Origin: Parus major
Taxonomy: Eukaryota > Chordata > Aves > Passeriformes > Paridae
NCBI RefSeq assembly: GCF_001522545.3
Contig: NC_031783.1
Span: 5,161,580-5,225,579 of the forward strand
DNA length: 64,000 nt
Direction: 5' to 3'
The translations under genes were made by a program, and so were the position numbers. Positions 1 to 15,794 of this stretch are shown piece by piece; the first letter of the stretch is position 1, and the number at the start of each line of letters is the position of its first letter. The notes under the pieces are model-generated. The model saw only the letters and a program-made list of their open reading frames with translations. It did not search any database and had not been told where the DNA came from.

Positions 1-830
1 AAAATAACTTTAGGAATAGGAAATGTTTTTAACTCCTTAAATATATTATTGCAATATTAAATGAATACAACTTTCAATAGCAAAACTGTAGACCCTGCAA
101 GACTGTTTTCTAAGCACTTATTTTCCACCTCTCCAAAATGCAACACAAACTTTTGTAGCTATTATTTTGTTACAAAAAGGAATGCAAGGCAACATGAAAA
201 ATAGTGATGACAATTTCTTCCGAAATATTTAACATCATATACCATTTTCTCTCTGTCCATGGCACTGTGTCACAAATGAAAAATACATCTTGAAGAGTTT
301 ACAGTCTTTTGAATTTGGAGGTTAAGAAACTCCCAAGAAGAGACATTTCAGATATTAGTGAGTTTGTGCACAAAAAAGAGCTCTCACTTAGTTACTGCAA
401 GATCATGAATGCTGAAATAAGTCTAACACCGAGATATGCAACTGGAACAAAACTGGAGTGTGACGCCACAGGTTGGGAAGCTGGTGTCAGTCACCTTACG
501 CAGACAAATTACTGGATTATAAATAAATGACTCTGCAGGTGCACACTTCTCATTGCTCATTAACTACGTCTGTCACAGAAGTGTTGAGATGAAAGCAAAA
601 TTGTTATGGCAACTGCTGCAGGGGAAAGTGGGAGAAAGAAGGAAAAAAACCCAACTAAATTCTCTGAAGCTATGAACTTGCCGGGTAATGACAGACCATA
701 CAGAAAGTATACATATGAAAAAAAATCTGCTTGTTGTGGGCTGTGAGCTCAGTATCATCATATTCAAATACACCATTAAGCAATCAGAACTAAAATAGCA
801 TCAATAGTTTTAAAATACAAACCTGCTATT

Positions 831-847
831 CAAAAAAAAAAAAAAAA
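831..847. repeat. Poly(A) run
   Basis: This is an uninterrupted run of about 16 adenines inside intron 1. No flanking target-site duplication or transposon body is evident, so it is treated as a simple homopolymer. Confidence 0.7.
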
Positions 848-3730
848 GCTGTTCTGATGGATTCAGCCTATTTAATGATATGAACTCAAGAGTCACTGTA
901 AGATACATTGCTCTGTTGTTCTACTTTTCACAACAAATCTAAAGGAATGAATCTCTGTCATACTTCTGTCCTACTGATGAGAAAGTGGAAAAGATTTTGT
1001 CAAGTTCATGTGGCTTCTGCCATAACTGAAATGCAGTTCTGAGACAGGAGCTGTGCAGAGTGCTCTGTCCCTGAGCTGCAGGACACGTTGCTCAGCATAA
1101 ACACGTGTTTGCAGTCACGTGTGGCCAAAAGCTACAGAATGACTCCACAAGCACAGCAATTCCACTACAGCACAAACTGCCTCTATTTAACAATGATGAC
1201 AGTGAGCTATAGCTTTACTAAGCTTTCAGTCATGACTCACATCACAGCCATAGTCAAAGTCTGAAAGATTATCTATAATGTCTGTCATTAGCTTTTGGAG
1301 CTGGCAGCCACAGAGGAGAAACTGAAGCAGTCTCCGCAGCAGGTTATGAAACATTTGTTTCCTTTTGAGGTTAAGGAGACCACAGCGGAGGAGTAATAGT
1401 GATACTAAAAGCTTGGTTACAGTTATCACACACATCCGCCTCACACTGGAAATCACTGGGACTGAGGGCTTGCACAGTCCCTGCAGACAGCTTGCACAGC
1501 TCTCCATGCAGCAGGGCCACAGCAATCCCAAAATGAGCAGGGAGTTGCACCGAGGGCAGCATCAGCAGCCTGAAGGGAGTCAGTCATTCACTGCTGGCAG
1601 CAGCTTGAATAAATACCATGAACTTTCACATCCGGGGGGAAAGCAGAAAATAACACGATTTTCTCCTCTTCTGCTGCACTAAATGGACATTCAGAATCAA
1701 AGCCTTCATGAAAGTTTTAAAAGGGCATTTTTCTTTTTAAATACAAATACAATACTATATACAGATATGATAAAGGGGGGATGGGGGGGATTCCAGTGGA
1801 TGAGTGAACCTGCAGTAAACACTAGGAGAAAGACTTACTGAGCAAAAATAATCAGGTGGCAGGAGATAAGAATAAAGTCAGAGAATGCAAATGAGCAAAG
1901 TCCATGCTGTAGCAGTCAGCCTACATCAGCATCAAGGATATCCACTGCATGCTCAACACAGTCCAGGTCTAGCTTTGCTTCTCAGTCTCAGGACTCAAAG
2001 CTGTCACAACACCCCAGGGGAGCCAAGCAGAGCCATGGTCCTCTGCACTCTCTACAGAACATCTCTTCTATTGTGGAGCAAATATATTTAAAAATTATTA
2101 TTTTAAAATGTATCAGTATTTTAAATAAATTGACATCTAAAGGTTTGCTTCAATGCATAGTTTGAAATACCAGCCTGAGATAGGTAATAGCACACAAGTA
2201 AAAAAAAATAAATAAATAAATTAAGAAATCACTACTGCTAGAAATCATAATGAATAAACATTCTGTGATTTCAAGTGGTATAATAAATATCACTTCTTTA
2301 ACCGCCAAATTGATCCTTCCTATTGTAGCTATTGGGCAGCATATCAAAATACATAATTGAGAAATTCCTAAAGCAAGCAGTAAATACCACACTTTCTGAA
2401 GTAGTTACTAAACTGTGGTGGTGCAAAGACAACACTAAAGAGACTCAAGCAGAAAGCAAGAATATTACTTATTGAAAGCAAACAAGAAGGTTAGAAAAAT
2501 GTGAAGATGGTGAACAAATACATGCCTTGAACTGGAAGAAACAATGCCAACAGGTTACTTCACAGTTCTGGAGCCAAGACTGCCCTGACCATGCCTGTAG
2601 GGGGGCTGCAAGCATTCCTGTGGAACTGGTTTTTATGTGGCTGTAACAGCTCACAGGAAAACTTGTGGGCTCCAGCAGCTTGCTCCTCCAGAAATCTGGA
2701 AACCATTGCTCTGAATGCCAGATGAATAGAGTGGCTCCCAGGAGGGTTTAAAAAGAACAATCAAAAACCAACCAAACAAAAAACCAAATACCCAGGCCAA
2801 AAAATAAAACCAAAACAACCACACATACCAAAATTAGCCAAACAAGCTCCCAACCCCATGCTCTGAACGGAATTCACTTACAGTAGTCAATCTTGGAACT
2901 ACCAGAAGCGTTCAGAGCAAAAATTTCCCCTCACCTGCTCTGAAAGAACTCAGCTTTTCCAAAGTAAGAGAAGCTGTTTGGCCTCTAATCCCTACCTGCA
3001 GTTAGAATACAAACACCACTTATTGCACAAAGGGACTCAAGAGAACAGGAATTAAATGAAGAGCATTCTACACAGTTTCATTTTTCCAAGGCAGTCCTAG
3101 GTTGCTATAATGAAAAATCTGAAGAGGAATCAAGCAATTTCTGTACTGCCTTTCAAAAGGCATCCAAAAATAAAGCAATTGACCTAAAACATTTCAAAGG
3201 TATCAAACAGTCATGGAGACTGAGATTAATTTGGCCAGAAGAATGGGAGGAGGGGAAAGGGAAGTAAACCCCCACAATCCTATGGATACAGATGTAGGTA
3301 ACTGCTGTCACAGATCTTTCCATTACTTGTAAATATTATGTCATTTGTCTTAGCAGTTAAAATTCTCCAATTAGCAAAACTGGGGAAAATTTGCTTTGGT
3401 CTCATTTATTATTTTTCTTTCTTCATGGTTCATTACTTGATCCAGTGCCAAAAGGTGTATCTAGAAATGTATGTACCTTAACAAGAAATTTATGAAGGAC
3501 AATGACTAAGTCTTAAGGGGAAAAAACTTCTGGAGAAGTATCAGGAGGCAGAGCCAAGCTTACAGACTAAATGAGACAGGTATTAGGGGCATAGAAAGCA
3601 AGCAGACTTCCAGCTAGGGAAACAAGGTTTAAAGGTCTTCAATCCTTTCAAAATTTGTTCTATTACATTTAGAAAGCAAGGAGAAAAGACATCTATTTAC
3701 TAAAGAGCAAGTAGCCAACATTAAATCTTA

Positions 3731-3767
3731 GAAAAAAACAAAAACAAAACAAAACAAAACCAAAACA
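3731..3767. repeat. A-rich (AAAAC)n simple repeat
   Basis: This A-rich run contains about five AAAAC-type units with small variations. It lies in USP7 intron 1 and has no coding content. Similar short A/C-rich patches near 2761-2822 and 17950-17980 are more degenerate. Confidence 0.75.
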
Positions 3768-6700
3768 GTATTCTATGGAAGTCTCTTGCTCTCTAATTGT
3801 CATCTGAAACAAGTAATTATTGCATTATTGACTGGGAACTACAAATCTCCCACAGAAGGAGATGATGTTACACAAGACAGCAAATGAAGAACTGGGATGG
3901 GACAACTTCCTGGAAGCAGAATCATCTCTGCCATGCCTACAGAATATGTAGCAATGACTAGACAGACAGTAACAACATTGCAGCCACCACTTATTACACT
4001 GATCAATCATTATGCTGCTGCCCTGCATTCCCATCACTGGCTCTGCCTGGCTAAAGAGGACATTTTGACAAAGCACAGGATGGCCAGACTGGTTTCTAAC
4101 TGCGCCAATGTAACCAATGAATGGGAACAAAATTGTATTACTAGATTACATGATTCTTCTATTTTTAGATAAAACAAAGCAGTTATACTCTAAGAAGCCC
4201 CTGAACACTGAACAACACACATGAACAATACCAGTCTGTAAGGTAAATAGTATCAGAAGCTTCATCCCACTGACACAGTTATCTTCATGGGAAAATAAAC
4301 AGGAGGTACAATGTAACTTTGTGGATAGAAAAATAGCTGAGAACAAATAGCCAGATACAATACACAATACCTGCTCTATAACTAAGCAGTTTGCTTGTTT
4401 GCTGTCTTAAACAACTCATTTATCTGCTGATCTTCAAAGACAGGAGCAGTCTGATGGCACTTTACAAAATAAAACCCTTAAAATGTCTTTAAAATGTGAT
4501 TAATTTCCTACTGACACATAAAAAGCATTTAGGGCATTACCAATGCAACTACTCAGAGGACTTCAAACTGCCATTGAAGAAATCACCCCAAAAATTTACT
4601 GAAACCAAATTACTAACTAAATTACCTGCTTTCAGCAGTTTAACCCTTTGCTTTATGATTAATTCAATGTCAGATGAAAGACTGCATGAACCAGAGTTCA
4701 GTTTGGACACTAACAACACACCCATAATTATCCAACAAATGTACAGCTTTATGCTCTTCGTGAAGAGTGTGTACAGGCAGCCTTCACATTCCAAGGGATC
4801 TTTCAAATGCTTAAGCCCCAGGTGTTTAATAACTGGGGTAGACAGCAGCAGTGGCATAAGTTTTTCTTCAATACAGTGAAATTATTTAGCAGAAGACACA
4901 AACCTGCCTGTCTCATTATCCTGCCTTTATGCATTATACAGTATCACAACCTCTTGGCAGTCTTCAAGACAAGAGAAAGTCTGCTGAAAAATCTTTTACA
5001 GTTAGTCTGAAGAACTTTTTTAGCACAGGCTATGCTTCTAGAGAACTATCAGATCAGGAGGAAAGGCAGGAAGACTGCTTCTGGCTACCTGTAATACTCA
5101 AAAACAGTAACTAGAACAGTTGACAAGATAAATTATTTTCTTCCCTGATCAGGAAAGGCCGAAACATCAGAAGTGTCATGACCTATTATGGCAACAGCTC
5201 CTGGGCTTGCAGTACCTTCTCCTTGCTGAATCTAGAGCAGCAAGGCTGCAGAAGCAGCTACCCCAACTCGTCAGGTCTTGTCTCTGCACATTCCGGAGAT
5301 GGCAGTGTGATTACATCTCTGCTGCGGGTCGGGCACTCAGTCCCAACCTACGGAACACACCCTAAACAATGTGTTTTTCCAGTATCACACCCCTCTCTAT
5401 GTTTTACTGCTCTACTGAGTAATGGCCTTCTCTACTGCAACAATAAAGGCTACCATCTGTGGCATCACTCGAGAGGCTGCAAAGCAGCTCACAGAAAAAA
5501 CAAAGTTCTGAAAGAAGGAAAAAAGGATGCACCCTCAGCAGGAGCAGGGCAGTCCAAGGGCCACACAGTATTTATATTTGTGTGACACTATACCCAGCAT
5601 GCTACAGTACTGTGGGTATGTTCTTGCTGTGTTTAAGACAGACAATTAAAAAGCAATTAAAATGAGTATATTTGGACAATAATATAAGCATAACATTATG
5701 AAATTAATGATTCTGTATCCATTAGCACTTCCTCTTTCCTTGTGGAAGTCTAGAAAAGCACACACCTCCACCACCTGGACCAGCACAACTTTTTTTACTC
5801 AGATACATAAATTTTTCAGAACTTACTTCTGTATTATTTCAGATGAGTACAATCCACAGTCTCAGAGAGTCTTGGGGTACAACTATTTAATTAAACACAG
5901 TAACTGAACACTCAAATTATGCTTAAGCAGCAAAAAGGTTTTGCACATTTACCAGTAGCATAAAGCATTGCCTTACATGGGTATGATCACACACACCACT
6001 TGCCCAAACTGGCTCTGAAGGTACACTGCTTCTGCGCAGTTACTTTGCTACAGAGTCAAAATATTATTCATCACTATTTCAGATTCTGTAACTCTGTTTT
6101 GAGACCAGATTAATCCTTACAGCAAATGCTAATTGCACTGCTCACTCCTGAATTCAGCCTTGAAGCACGCTGAGTTTTGCTCACACTAGCAGTAGCACAG
6201 GAAGGTAGGTTGAATGTATTTTCCGAATAGTGATGTGATTTTTAAACTGTTGAAACACTGTTGATCTGTCCATGTTGGAGTTTAAAAGCAAAATTAATTT
6301 CCTAGTTGAGAACAACACTGGATAACAATATGGATTTGCACTGGAATTAATTTTACAGGCACTAGGAGCAAAGAACCACCTACTTTAGCCCTATCCTTTT
6401 AACAGAAAAGATCCAAGCCACAGAAAGCATGCAATGTGCCCAAACCCTCGCATTTAGGGATCTAACACCTCCAGCATTTCTTCCTGTTATTTTCAGTAAT
6501 GCTTTTAAAGGTCTTCCTTTATTATTGGAGATTTACTAACACTGATCTTGTTTTCCCTCTTCTTCCTTACGCTCCTGACTGTGCAGAGAAATGGATAGGT
6601 ACGCAAGGTATTCCAGGTTCACGGAGTTTGACTCAGTGGTTGCAGGCAGCTGGTCTAGTTCTAGACTAGACTTTAGTGAGAAGAGGAAAAGGCAAATAAA

Positions 6701-9700
6701 TCAGATTTAGGAAAATAACATTAAAAAGTATATAAAACTGTGAAAAAGCAGGCAAGCAGAGTTAATCGTATTTCCTCCTCACCTGACAACACAAACAAGC
6801 TTAAATCCAGGCTTCTTTGCTGCACAGTAAAGGAGTCAAAATCAAATACGCTCACAAGAAAGTACTCCTTTGAGGATAACTATGGAATGTGTTTCAGAGG
6901 TGACTGTTACAGCAAAGCCAGCTAAAATCCCAGGCCAAAGCATCTCCAGACTTGATCGGCAGTTCCATGTTGAATTAGAAAAATGTAAAAACTGTGTCCC
7001 TGAGGACACAAGGAGAGGTGATCTCTGCCATGCCACTGCATGCATACACTGCCCACTTGGGATGCACAACTGGAAAATCTCAGTAGTACAGTGTCTGACT
7101 ATGCTTTTCTTGAGGTGGTGGCTTCTGCAAGCAGAAGTTGCAGGCTCTAATTAGCACAGTGCACTGAGTACTAGAGCAATCTGAAATGTAATATGGAAGC
7201 ATAAAGATATTGTTTATACAGAAGAACCATAAATCAAGCCTGTTGTGTATGCTGGTTTGGCTTCTTCATAACTAGAGGAGGATATGGGATTTTCTACTAC
7301 TTATAGTACTCAAGGGACTTCACATTCAATTACTAGAATGCAAGTTTAAAGAAATAAAATCTGCTCTCCACACTTCCAGCACTTCTTTCCTCGGTTATCC
7401 AGGACCCTTCTACTCAGTCAATGCTGCTAAACAGCCATTTGATACCTTGTACCATCTTTGTTTTCCTTGTTGTAACTTCTTTACTTCTCCTATACCTTTC
7501 CAAGATGGAGGAGGGAAGCAAGGCTGTTAACCAGGCTGCACTCGGTGTTCAAAATGCAGCAGCACAGTGAACTTACACAAAGCAGTTATTATTCCCAGTT
7601 CACTTCCAAAGGCGATGCAGTGAATGGAAGAAGATTCTATGAGGAGCAGTGAAAAGGTACAGAGGCAGCATGGCCAGGCTCAGACACCCTCGGGGTGTGC
7701 ACAGCAGGGAAGGGAACTCGCCATCCCTCCCCTGCACTCATGTTTAACATCAGCATCTGCCACTGACAGACCTCAACACACCAAGTTAAACGATTTTTGC
7801 TCAATCCAGGGTGGCTAATCTTATGCAAATATTCAGGGTTTCCATAAGGAACTCCTGAACGTTCATACAAAAAAACCCTGTTACTAGCCTAAAGTATAAA
7901 AAAAAAACCCCAAAATTCTTGACTGAGAACACAGTTTTGCAGCATCTATAAAACTCTACGCAGATAAGAAATGCCTATTGCCAAAATGTTTGGCACTTTT
8001 CCTTCAAAATAAAGAGCAGGCCCAAGTCACGCTTCCCTTCCACTTCAGGAAAACCATTCCCAGTGGTGGAGGAGCACCCGGGCAGTGTGGGGCTGGGAGC
8101 AGGACCAGCCCCACAGGCCCAGGTGAGATTCCTCCTGGTTTGGGCAGGGAACTGCTCGGAGCAGCCTCTGCTGGGAAGAAGCGCCATGCAGAGAAGTGCA
8201 GAGCTGAACCAATTAGCGTGGGGTGCCGGTGCTGATAAATCCTAACCTCACATCAGGGTCGCTTTTACAAGCGCAGATTAACCGTGGGGAAAACGACAAC
8301 AACAATTAAACCATTGAAGGCCTGAGGTTTGAGGTTGTTCTGTTAAGTCCTTTATGTGAACTGATACACATGCACACGTGCACGGCCTGGTAACACAGGA
8401 ACATTTACTGCTTCCTGCCAGCCATACGGGGAGCACTGCTGACAAAATCATTCGTTTCTACTGAAATTCACTTTTCACTGTGTTTAGTAACAGATACATT
8501 TCAAGTGTAACAGTAAACTATGATTTTAAGAGATTCCTACTACAAAAAAAAAAATCTACACTTTGTGTTAATTTTAACATTTGTTTTCTATGTAATTAAC
8601 AAGAAGTAATTATGCTCTCATCTAAAATTAACAACTGCAAAATGAGCAAAACAAAAAATGTTCCTTTTTTCAAATGGGGTGATCTGGAAAAGAAGCTGCT
8701 TTCTTGTTCTCTAAGACATAGATTTCAGAGCTCTCTTCTCCCCTATACTTCCCAGATTCCTAAAAGACATGGTTCCCAGGAGCTTTAGGGGCTGTTCCTT
8801 AATAAACTCAATTTTCCAGCCTCGCCTGTTAGCACTGTCTCCAAAAGCTTCAGTGACCCAAGAGGATGAACATGGAATGACTGTGCATGGAAAAGGTGCC
8901 CAGCTGGGACGGGGGATTTGGTGATCCCCCTGCCCTGAACACACAAAAGGCTCAGGGCTGGTGTCCTAGGGAGCAGAGACTGTGGGGTGGCTTTTACCCC
9001 ATCCTGCTCCCATTTGGAAATCCCCCTCCCTCCATCCATGTCCCGTTTTGACTGGAGTCTCCATGAAGATTTTGGGGTCTAGACACTGCCAAGAAACCCC
9101 AGCCACTACATTTCTGGCCAGCCTTAATCTACTGAATCATCTGCCAGGTGGCTGCTTTCTTCTACTGTGTAGCACGACCACTAGCAATCATTAAAATAAT
9201 TTTAGAAGCCTTAACAGAGCACTGATCCAAGAGTTTTCCTCAGTTTCTACAACAGAATCATTGAATTCCAAAGCAGTTTACACTTTCTTCAGCACTTGTT
9301 TTAACTAAGATTTAACCTTTATTTTCCCTTTCCATCCGGACAGCAACCTTTCTACCCCCAAGTGTTAATGCAAGAAAATTATTACTTAGGTTCTAAGAAA
9401 GAGCTGATTATTGTTGTAAAATGTTCTGAAGATCAGCTTCACTTTACTGCTTTGAAGATGAAAGTTACTGTACTGAAAACATCCAAATGTTAGCAGACAC
9501 CAAAATTAGCACTAAACAGTGTTAATTATTTAATACTGTCTATATGGAGAGCAACTTTCTTCAAACAAATAACACAGCTGAAAAACTGTTTTGTATCTCG
9601 GGTGTCAGTCTCCACTCTTTACCATGGAATTCTTAAAAGAATGCAGAAGGGGAACTTCATAATCCTCAGTTAAGCACTCCACTGACAATTTTATCACTTT

Positions 9701-12700
9701 TTCTTTGTCAGCAATTTTAAGTCGCATTCTTTTCTTACTGGAAACAAAAGAAAACTTTTAAGTGACTGAAAAAGCTTTTCCTGTTTAACTATTCAGTGTT
9801 AAATAGCCAACCAGCTGCTTTGGTGCCAAACAGGCTGCCATGGGACCACAGAATCAAGTCCCTACTTCCCCAGGACTATTAGTTAAACAATCACAATCAG
9901 GAATGAAGTTATACTTTGTATTCTAGAGAAAACAGTATACAGACCCAGCCATATACAGATTTTGAGGCTAACTTGCTTTTCCAAATGCTAACACAAACCC
10001 ACTGAAATCCACGAGGCAAAAGAAACTGCTGTGTACTCCTCCACAGGCACATTAGCTGTGAACAGCCAAATTCAGATCTCCGAAGCTGAGCAACTTGTAG
10101 TACAAACAAGAATAAATAAGAACCCACTGATACACACTGGAACTCTAAACCAGCCATCTTTTAGAACTGCATCACAGACAGAGCTTCTTGAACCCTGTGC
10201 CTCATACAGTAACATCTGCAGACTTCAAAACTACATGGTTTATGCAAACAACTATTTCAGAAACAGAAATTTGAAAGATGCATTCAAGAAGGAAGATGTC
10301 ACACCTATGTAATTTTATTTTAATTTCATTTTAAAGAGCAACCAAATGGCAGGGCTGAAGGGACAATGATGCTTCTGATGGAGTTTATTGTATATGGTCA
10401 GGCTCTTGGATATTTCAGTGCTCTCGGTAATGTCCTGATGTGCCACCATCCCAAATAATCACCCAAATTAGTTTTCTCTTGTAAAGGGAAACAAAACAAG
10501 TTGGTCAAAAATCTCCTTTTTCTTTGGAAAACTGAGTTACTTCACATGTGGCAGCAGTTATAATTAGCACATTTTTCATCAGAAATACATTCTGAAAAGG
10601 AAATTTTATTTCACTGCTCACATGTTCGTTGCATATTTACTTTCTTACTATATATTACATTTATTTTTTGTTTCATGAGCCAAATCCTCAGACAGTATTT
10701 CAATAGCTTTCTGGTCAACTATTCTTAGAACATAAAGACAACAAAACAGACTGGAAAACACATTTTAGGACAGTTGGCTACTGCACGTCACTCAGCAAAC
10801 TACATCTTATGCTTTGCAGAACACCCTAATTCCAGAAATACACTCCCAATCTCAATACTCTATTCTTTCTGGTAAATCTTCCCAACTACTTCTATTTTCA
10901 CTCCACTGCTAGTGCCACTCATCTGAAGCAAATTCTGAGGACTTCCAAAATTAATTACTGTCTTCCTGCTTTGCCTCTGGCTAGAAGCTGGTATAAACAC
11001 CATCATTGAATTAAGCTGTATCTCAAATTCCTTATCCTATTGATGATGAATGATTCTTCCTTTGTCTCAGGACAACCCAAAGTCCCTTAAGTTTACTCCA
11101 AACTGTCTTTTTCTCTGTAGTAATGCAGCGTTTTGTGGTCTGTGTCATCATCAGCCACTACAGCCTCACACACAGCTGGGACGGAAACCCTCAGTACTCA
11201 CACTTCTTCTGCTCCAGTTAGTCCATTTATATTTCCTGCTACAATTTTTACCCCACAGCTCTCACTATTTGCAGTATATCTCTGGAGCATACAAAAGCAG
11301 ATTTATTTTTTGGCAGTCCTTCTCACTACTGGACCCTCCTTGCCTCTCTTTTTCCTGGACTGCTTTTCCATGACTTTAAAACTGCTAAGAGTTTTCCTTG
11401 AAGGGGTGTGAGCATGGGATAGTGCCTGGCAGTGGATCACAGGAGAGAAGAGAAAAATAAACCCAAACACAGAGGTACACCACAAACTCTCTAGTATGTA
11501 ATTCCTGGCACTTCCTTAGCTCCAGACCTTTTTCACCAAAAAAAAATCAATTGGGAAGCCATAAGGATGTTCCTTCTCTCAGAAGCAGAGAGGACATGAT
11601 TTAAGAGATCTTGCTGAAGAAACAGAAGTACATACCAAAACAAAAGTATCTACAATTAATGTGCATTATTTGCAAGTTTTTCACTGAAAAGGGACTAAAT
11701 TAACTGAACTGAAGCAGAGAGTTACAATTTAAATGCCATTACAGTCTGGTCTCACCCAAACCTAAAACAAACTCCAGATGTTATTGGTCAAAGTCAGAAT
11801 TAGAGCAGCATTTAAGAATTACTAGAGACAGTAATAATTTAACTGCAACTGTTATCCCTTCTGGAAGGGGAAACTTCTTCTCTGAAAGAAAGGAAGGGAC
11901 ACACTGTGTCTTTGCAATAAAAAATAAGCAGAGATATAAAAGGCAATTTTTAAAAAGAAGATAAAATAGACAGGGACTGAAAAGCCAATGGTTACTTCAG
12001 TGGTTATTTTGCTGGAGGTTATCAGGGAGGAGAAGCCACTCTCTGTGACACAGCTCTCAACTAGCAAAAGAACCAAACCAAGCCTTTGAAAGAATATTCA
12101 GTTATCTTACCTACAGAAACCAGGTGGCACCTACAAGTGGCAGCGCTGTGTTTATCTGAGTGGTAACACAACACTGGCATACTCCAAACACCTAAGCTAC
12201 ACAACAGGAAATTTATTTATGCACATGTAACTGGAGTTTTTACCTGTTTAAGCTTGTTCACAAACCCCATTAGACACAACACACTGTCTAGATTTTTACC
12301 TAGCAGATGTACTTTTTTCCCCCATTACATCCTTTGACCATAAAAATGTTAAAATAAACATACACTATTAATTCATATGACCAAGCTCAGGTATTTTAAT
12401 GTCCCTATGTATGTTTTATTATTGATGCATTTTCAGCAAACTTTAAGATCAAAGAAACCCCACAAGACCAAAAAGAGAAACACAGACAAAACGACAGGGT
12501 GAGTATATTTGTTTCACTATGACAATCTGGGTAAACAAGATATTTCACTAAACATCCAGATGATAATCTGTGGGATGCTAGAGATCTCTGGGATTTTATC
12601 AGAAAACTTCTATCAAGTCATAGGCCCCCCATACTGCCCTTCTCAAAGCAGGGCCCTGGGATTTAAGCCACCTGCAGCTGAATTGCAGGAGATAGGCAAT

Positions 12701-13933
12701 GCACCCCAAGGACCAGGCTGCACACACACAGGGGAAATACCACATCCACTACTGCTGGGCTGCACAATGCAAGATAAAAAGGTGTTCAGTGTTCAAAACA
12801 CTGCAAATGCCTCTTCTTTGAAAATTAAAATATTTACTTCAAAGTGCTGACACAGAATAAATGACCCCAGAAAAAAGAGAAACACCTTTCAATTAACTTA
12901 CAGGTACCTGGCTTTAGCTTTGCTATTGCCATCATACCTAACACATCCAACGCTCACAGCCAAATTTGGGTTTATAATTGCGGGGAAGGGTATTTTCATT
13001 ATTTTCTGCAAATCCTATTTGCAAATCAACTCCACTAATTTCTCAAGCAAAAAGAAAGGCTACAAATGTAAGGATTTCAATGCCAGTAGTGATTCCAATT
13101 CCCTGTCTCCATTACCCCTGAAGTTTGAGCATATTCCCAATCCCTGCAAATTTCCTTCTCTGAGCTCACCCTACTGAGCTGTACAGGGAACTTCCACTTG
13201 AATGCTGAGCTCCAGCTACTGGGGAAGAGGAAAGACTATTCCACATCTACCAATAAGTGCATCCCCCATGCATTTGCACACATGCAGCCAAACTCAAGAC
13301 ACTGGTCCCAGGCAGTCCAGCAGAATCCTGGCATCCCTCTGCAGCCAAGATTAAGAACCAGCATGGAGTGACAAACTCCTGCTACACAACAGCACTGCCT
13401 GCACTGCATTAACTGCATGTTACAACTGCTGCTCCAGGGACAACTATGACATTCTTTTTAGAGAAAAAAAGTCTGCTGGATGTGCAGAGTTTCCATGAGA
13501 TTTTTGCTATCGGTTTTAACAACAATGCAATCAGATTGACTCAACAAGGATACAGCTTTCACACTGTTTGGTACATGAGGAATAAATTAGAAACAGTAGT
13601 ACTGGTATTTATTTAGGATTATTTTAGTATTACCAACCCTATTATTGTAATACTTGATTTACATAAATACTTTATCTGAAATCAAAGAAATGACCCTACA
13701 TTTTATTTCACATACTAGTGTACTTGGTCTGGCCATATCTTGAACAGGATTAGCAATATTTTTTCCACATCCAGCAATCAGAATCTGCGCTTACACAGGT
13801 CTGTAACCTTCATGATGCTTTATCTTCAGGGGGAAACAGAAAGAAAACCAGGAGACAAAAAGCATCTAGGGCATTAAGGGTTTTCAGTTTTTGACTTTTG
13901 TTCAGAAGTACAGAGAGGATGAGTGAAAACCTC

Positions 13934-13981
13934 GGCAGGTACATGATGTACACAGATGGCAGGTACACGATGTGCACACAA
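13934..13981. repeat. 24-bp direct duplication (two copies)
   Basis: Two adjacent 24-bp copies each start with GGCAGGTACA and differ at only a few positions. Each carries a near-palindrome around ATGATGTACA or ACGATGTGCA. This is a local tandem duplication in USP7 intron 1; no function is evident. Confidence 0.75.
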
Positions 13982-15794
13982 GAGCTGTTCCTGGCCTGCT
14001 GGCTCCTGCTATCTCACTGGTGCTCTACAAACTTCTTAAAAACGGTAAAATGCGCTTCAGTATAGCTCAAACACCTTAACTCCAATCCTTATATTTTATT
14101 ATTGTTGCTTGAAAACAGACATCTCAAAGAGCTGGTAGAACTCTGTGGAAAGGAGAAGGTATTTCTCACCACTACAAGTGGCATATCTACAGCAAATTTT
14201 ATTTTCTCCCAAATCTTACAACACAGAAAGTGATTAAGCAATCTGGGTAGGCCATAAATCAAATTATTCAGGTATATTCAGGTGCTGAACTACCATTAAA
14301 ATAGCATCTTAAAACAGCTTTTGTTGCTGCTGAAGATTACAGAGACAGTCCAAATTTCTCTGCAGATCAAGGAGGCATCTGCATGCATTCAACCACTACA
14401 GGATTTACAGATCTTGGTGAGTGAATTAACATGGGAAAGGAAAACAGTAGGGTGAGGAAAGCATTCCAGCTCCCAGAAAATTCAAGCCCACTCAACACAG
14501 CCAAGTATACAGCATCTTCTGAATATAAGCTGAACTTCTGAAGTGAACATATACCACTAAAAATTCCATGTTAGCTGAGCACTGGCACCACTCCCTGCCT
14601 GGCAGGCAGTTAACAAACCATCTTCTTTCTCAGTGGCAGCAGGAAAAAGGAGCAGGTATCCCTTCAGCCTCTCCTCTGTTTAGGTCCAAAGAGCACCTAG
14701 ACAAGGCTGCAACCAATAACAAGGCATTTTTCCCAGCTGCCCACTTCTCCAGGTACCCTTCTGAACTGGACCAGGAGGGCACAGTTTTTATTTTGGAAGC
14801 AGTTATGTATTTTCAAAGCTTCTCCTCCCATGCAGCCCTTCCTCTGCCTTTGGTGCACCCTCACCTGGGAAACAAAGGGGCACAGAGCAGTGTCCTGCCA
14901 CCCTAACAGGTCACCCAGCTGGGAGATGGCTCGCTGGGAAGGAGAGCTGTCAGGAACAGGACAGGGGCCACATTAACTGCCTATGGGGTGCAGTACATCC
15001 CCACTGGAGAACCAACCCCTCCCCAAATTTCTGAGATTGATGTAGAAATCAGAACTGCACACTACCAGCAGCAGGTTTACAACACCAAGAGTTTAGCTAG
15101 CTTCTCACAGAAGGCAACAGTCCATATCTAAGGTAGAAATCAACCATAATTGCTCAACAACTCCACTTACTTAAAAAAAAATTCCTTACTCCAGAAAACA
15201 CAAATATCTATTTACAAAGCTGTATGCTGCCAAAATTTTAAATACTTCTATTGTACACCCATCCTTTGATATAATAAAGCATGCAACTGAGGTGGTTAAT
15301 GTGCATTTCAAGGTATATTAAAAATGAGAGATCAAAAATTAGCATTAGCCCAGGTAATCTCTGCCAACATTTTGCTCCAGCTATGCTAACTAGACCCTGT
15401 CTAGCATTAAGCTCATCAGTTCTAAGCCAGTTTTACCTTCTTAGGTCTAACCTGTGAATGTGATGCTAATATAGCAATAGGCACACTTTAAGCTGAATCC
15501 AAAGTGACAGAAATTTCATGCATCTTCTTCTGCAAGCTTTCCAGATCAGGAAGCAGGTTAACTCTGAAACTCTCTGCTTCTAACACACCTGCTAAAAACC
15601 TTTATTATACAACATATTTCAGAAAGCCATGTCTCCTATTTAAATTAGTACCATTACACTGGCCAGAAACCTTGGCTGATCAAACAGCTGCAATAAACAC
15701 CAACTCCAGGTCTGAATGCAAGCTGGAAATTTTTATCCCACATGAAAAGACAACTTGGACAGAAGACTAAAAGCCCCACAAATACATTTAGATC

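Noticed and set aside
985..1015. Possible reverse-orientation CR1 end (GTGGAAAAGATTTTGTCAAG)
   Set aside because: The similarity to the CR1 3' end is weak and no adjacent CR1 sequence supports it.
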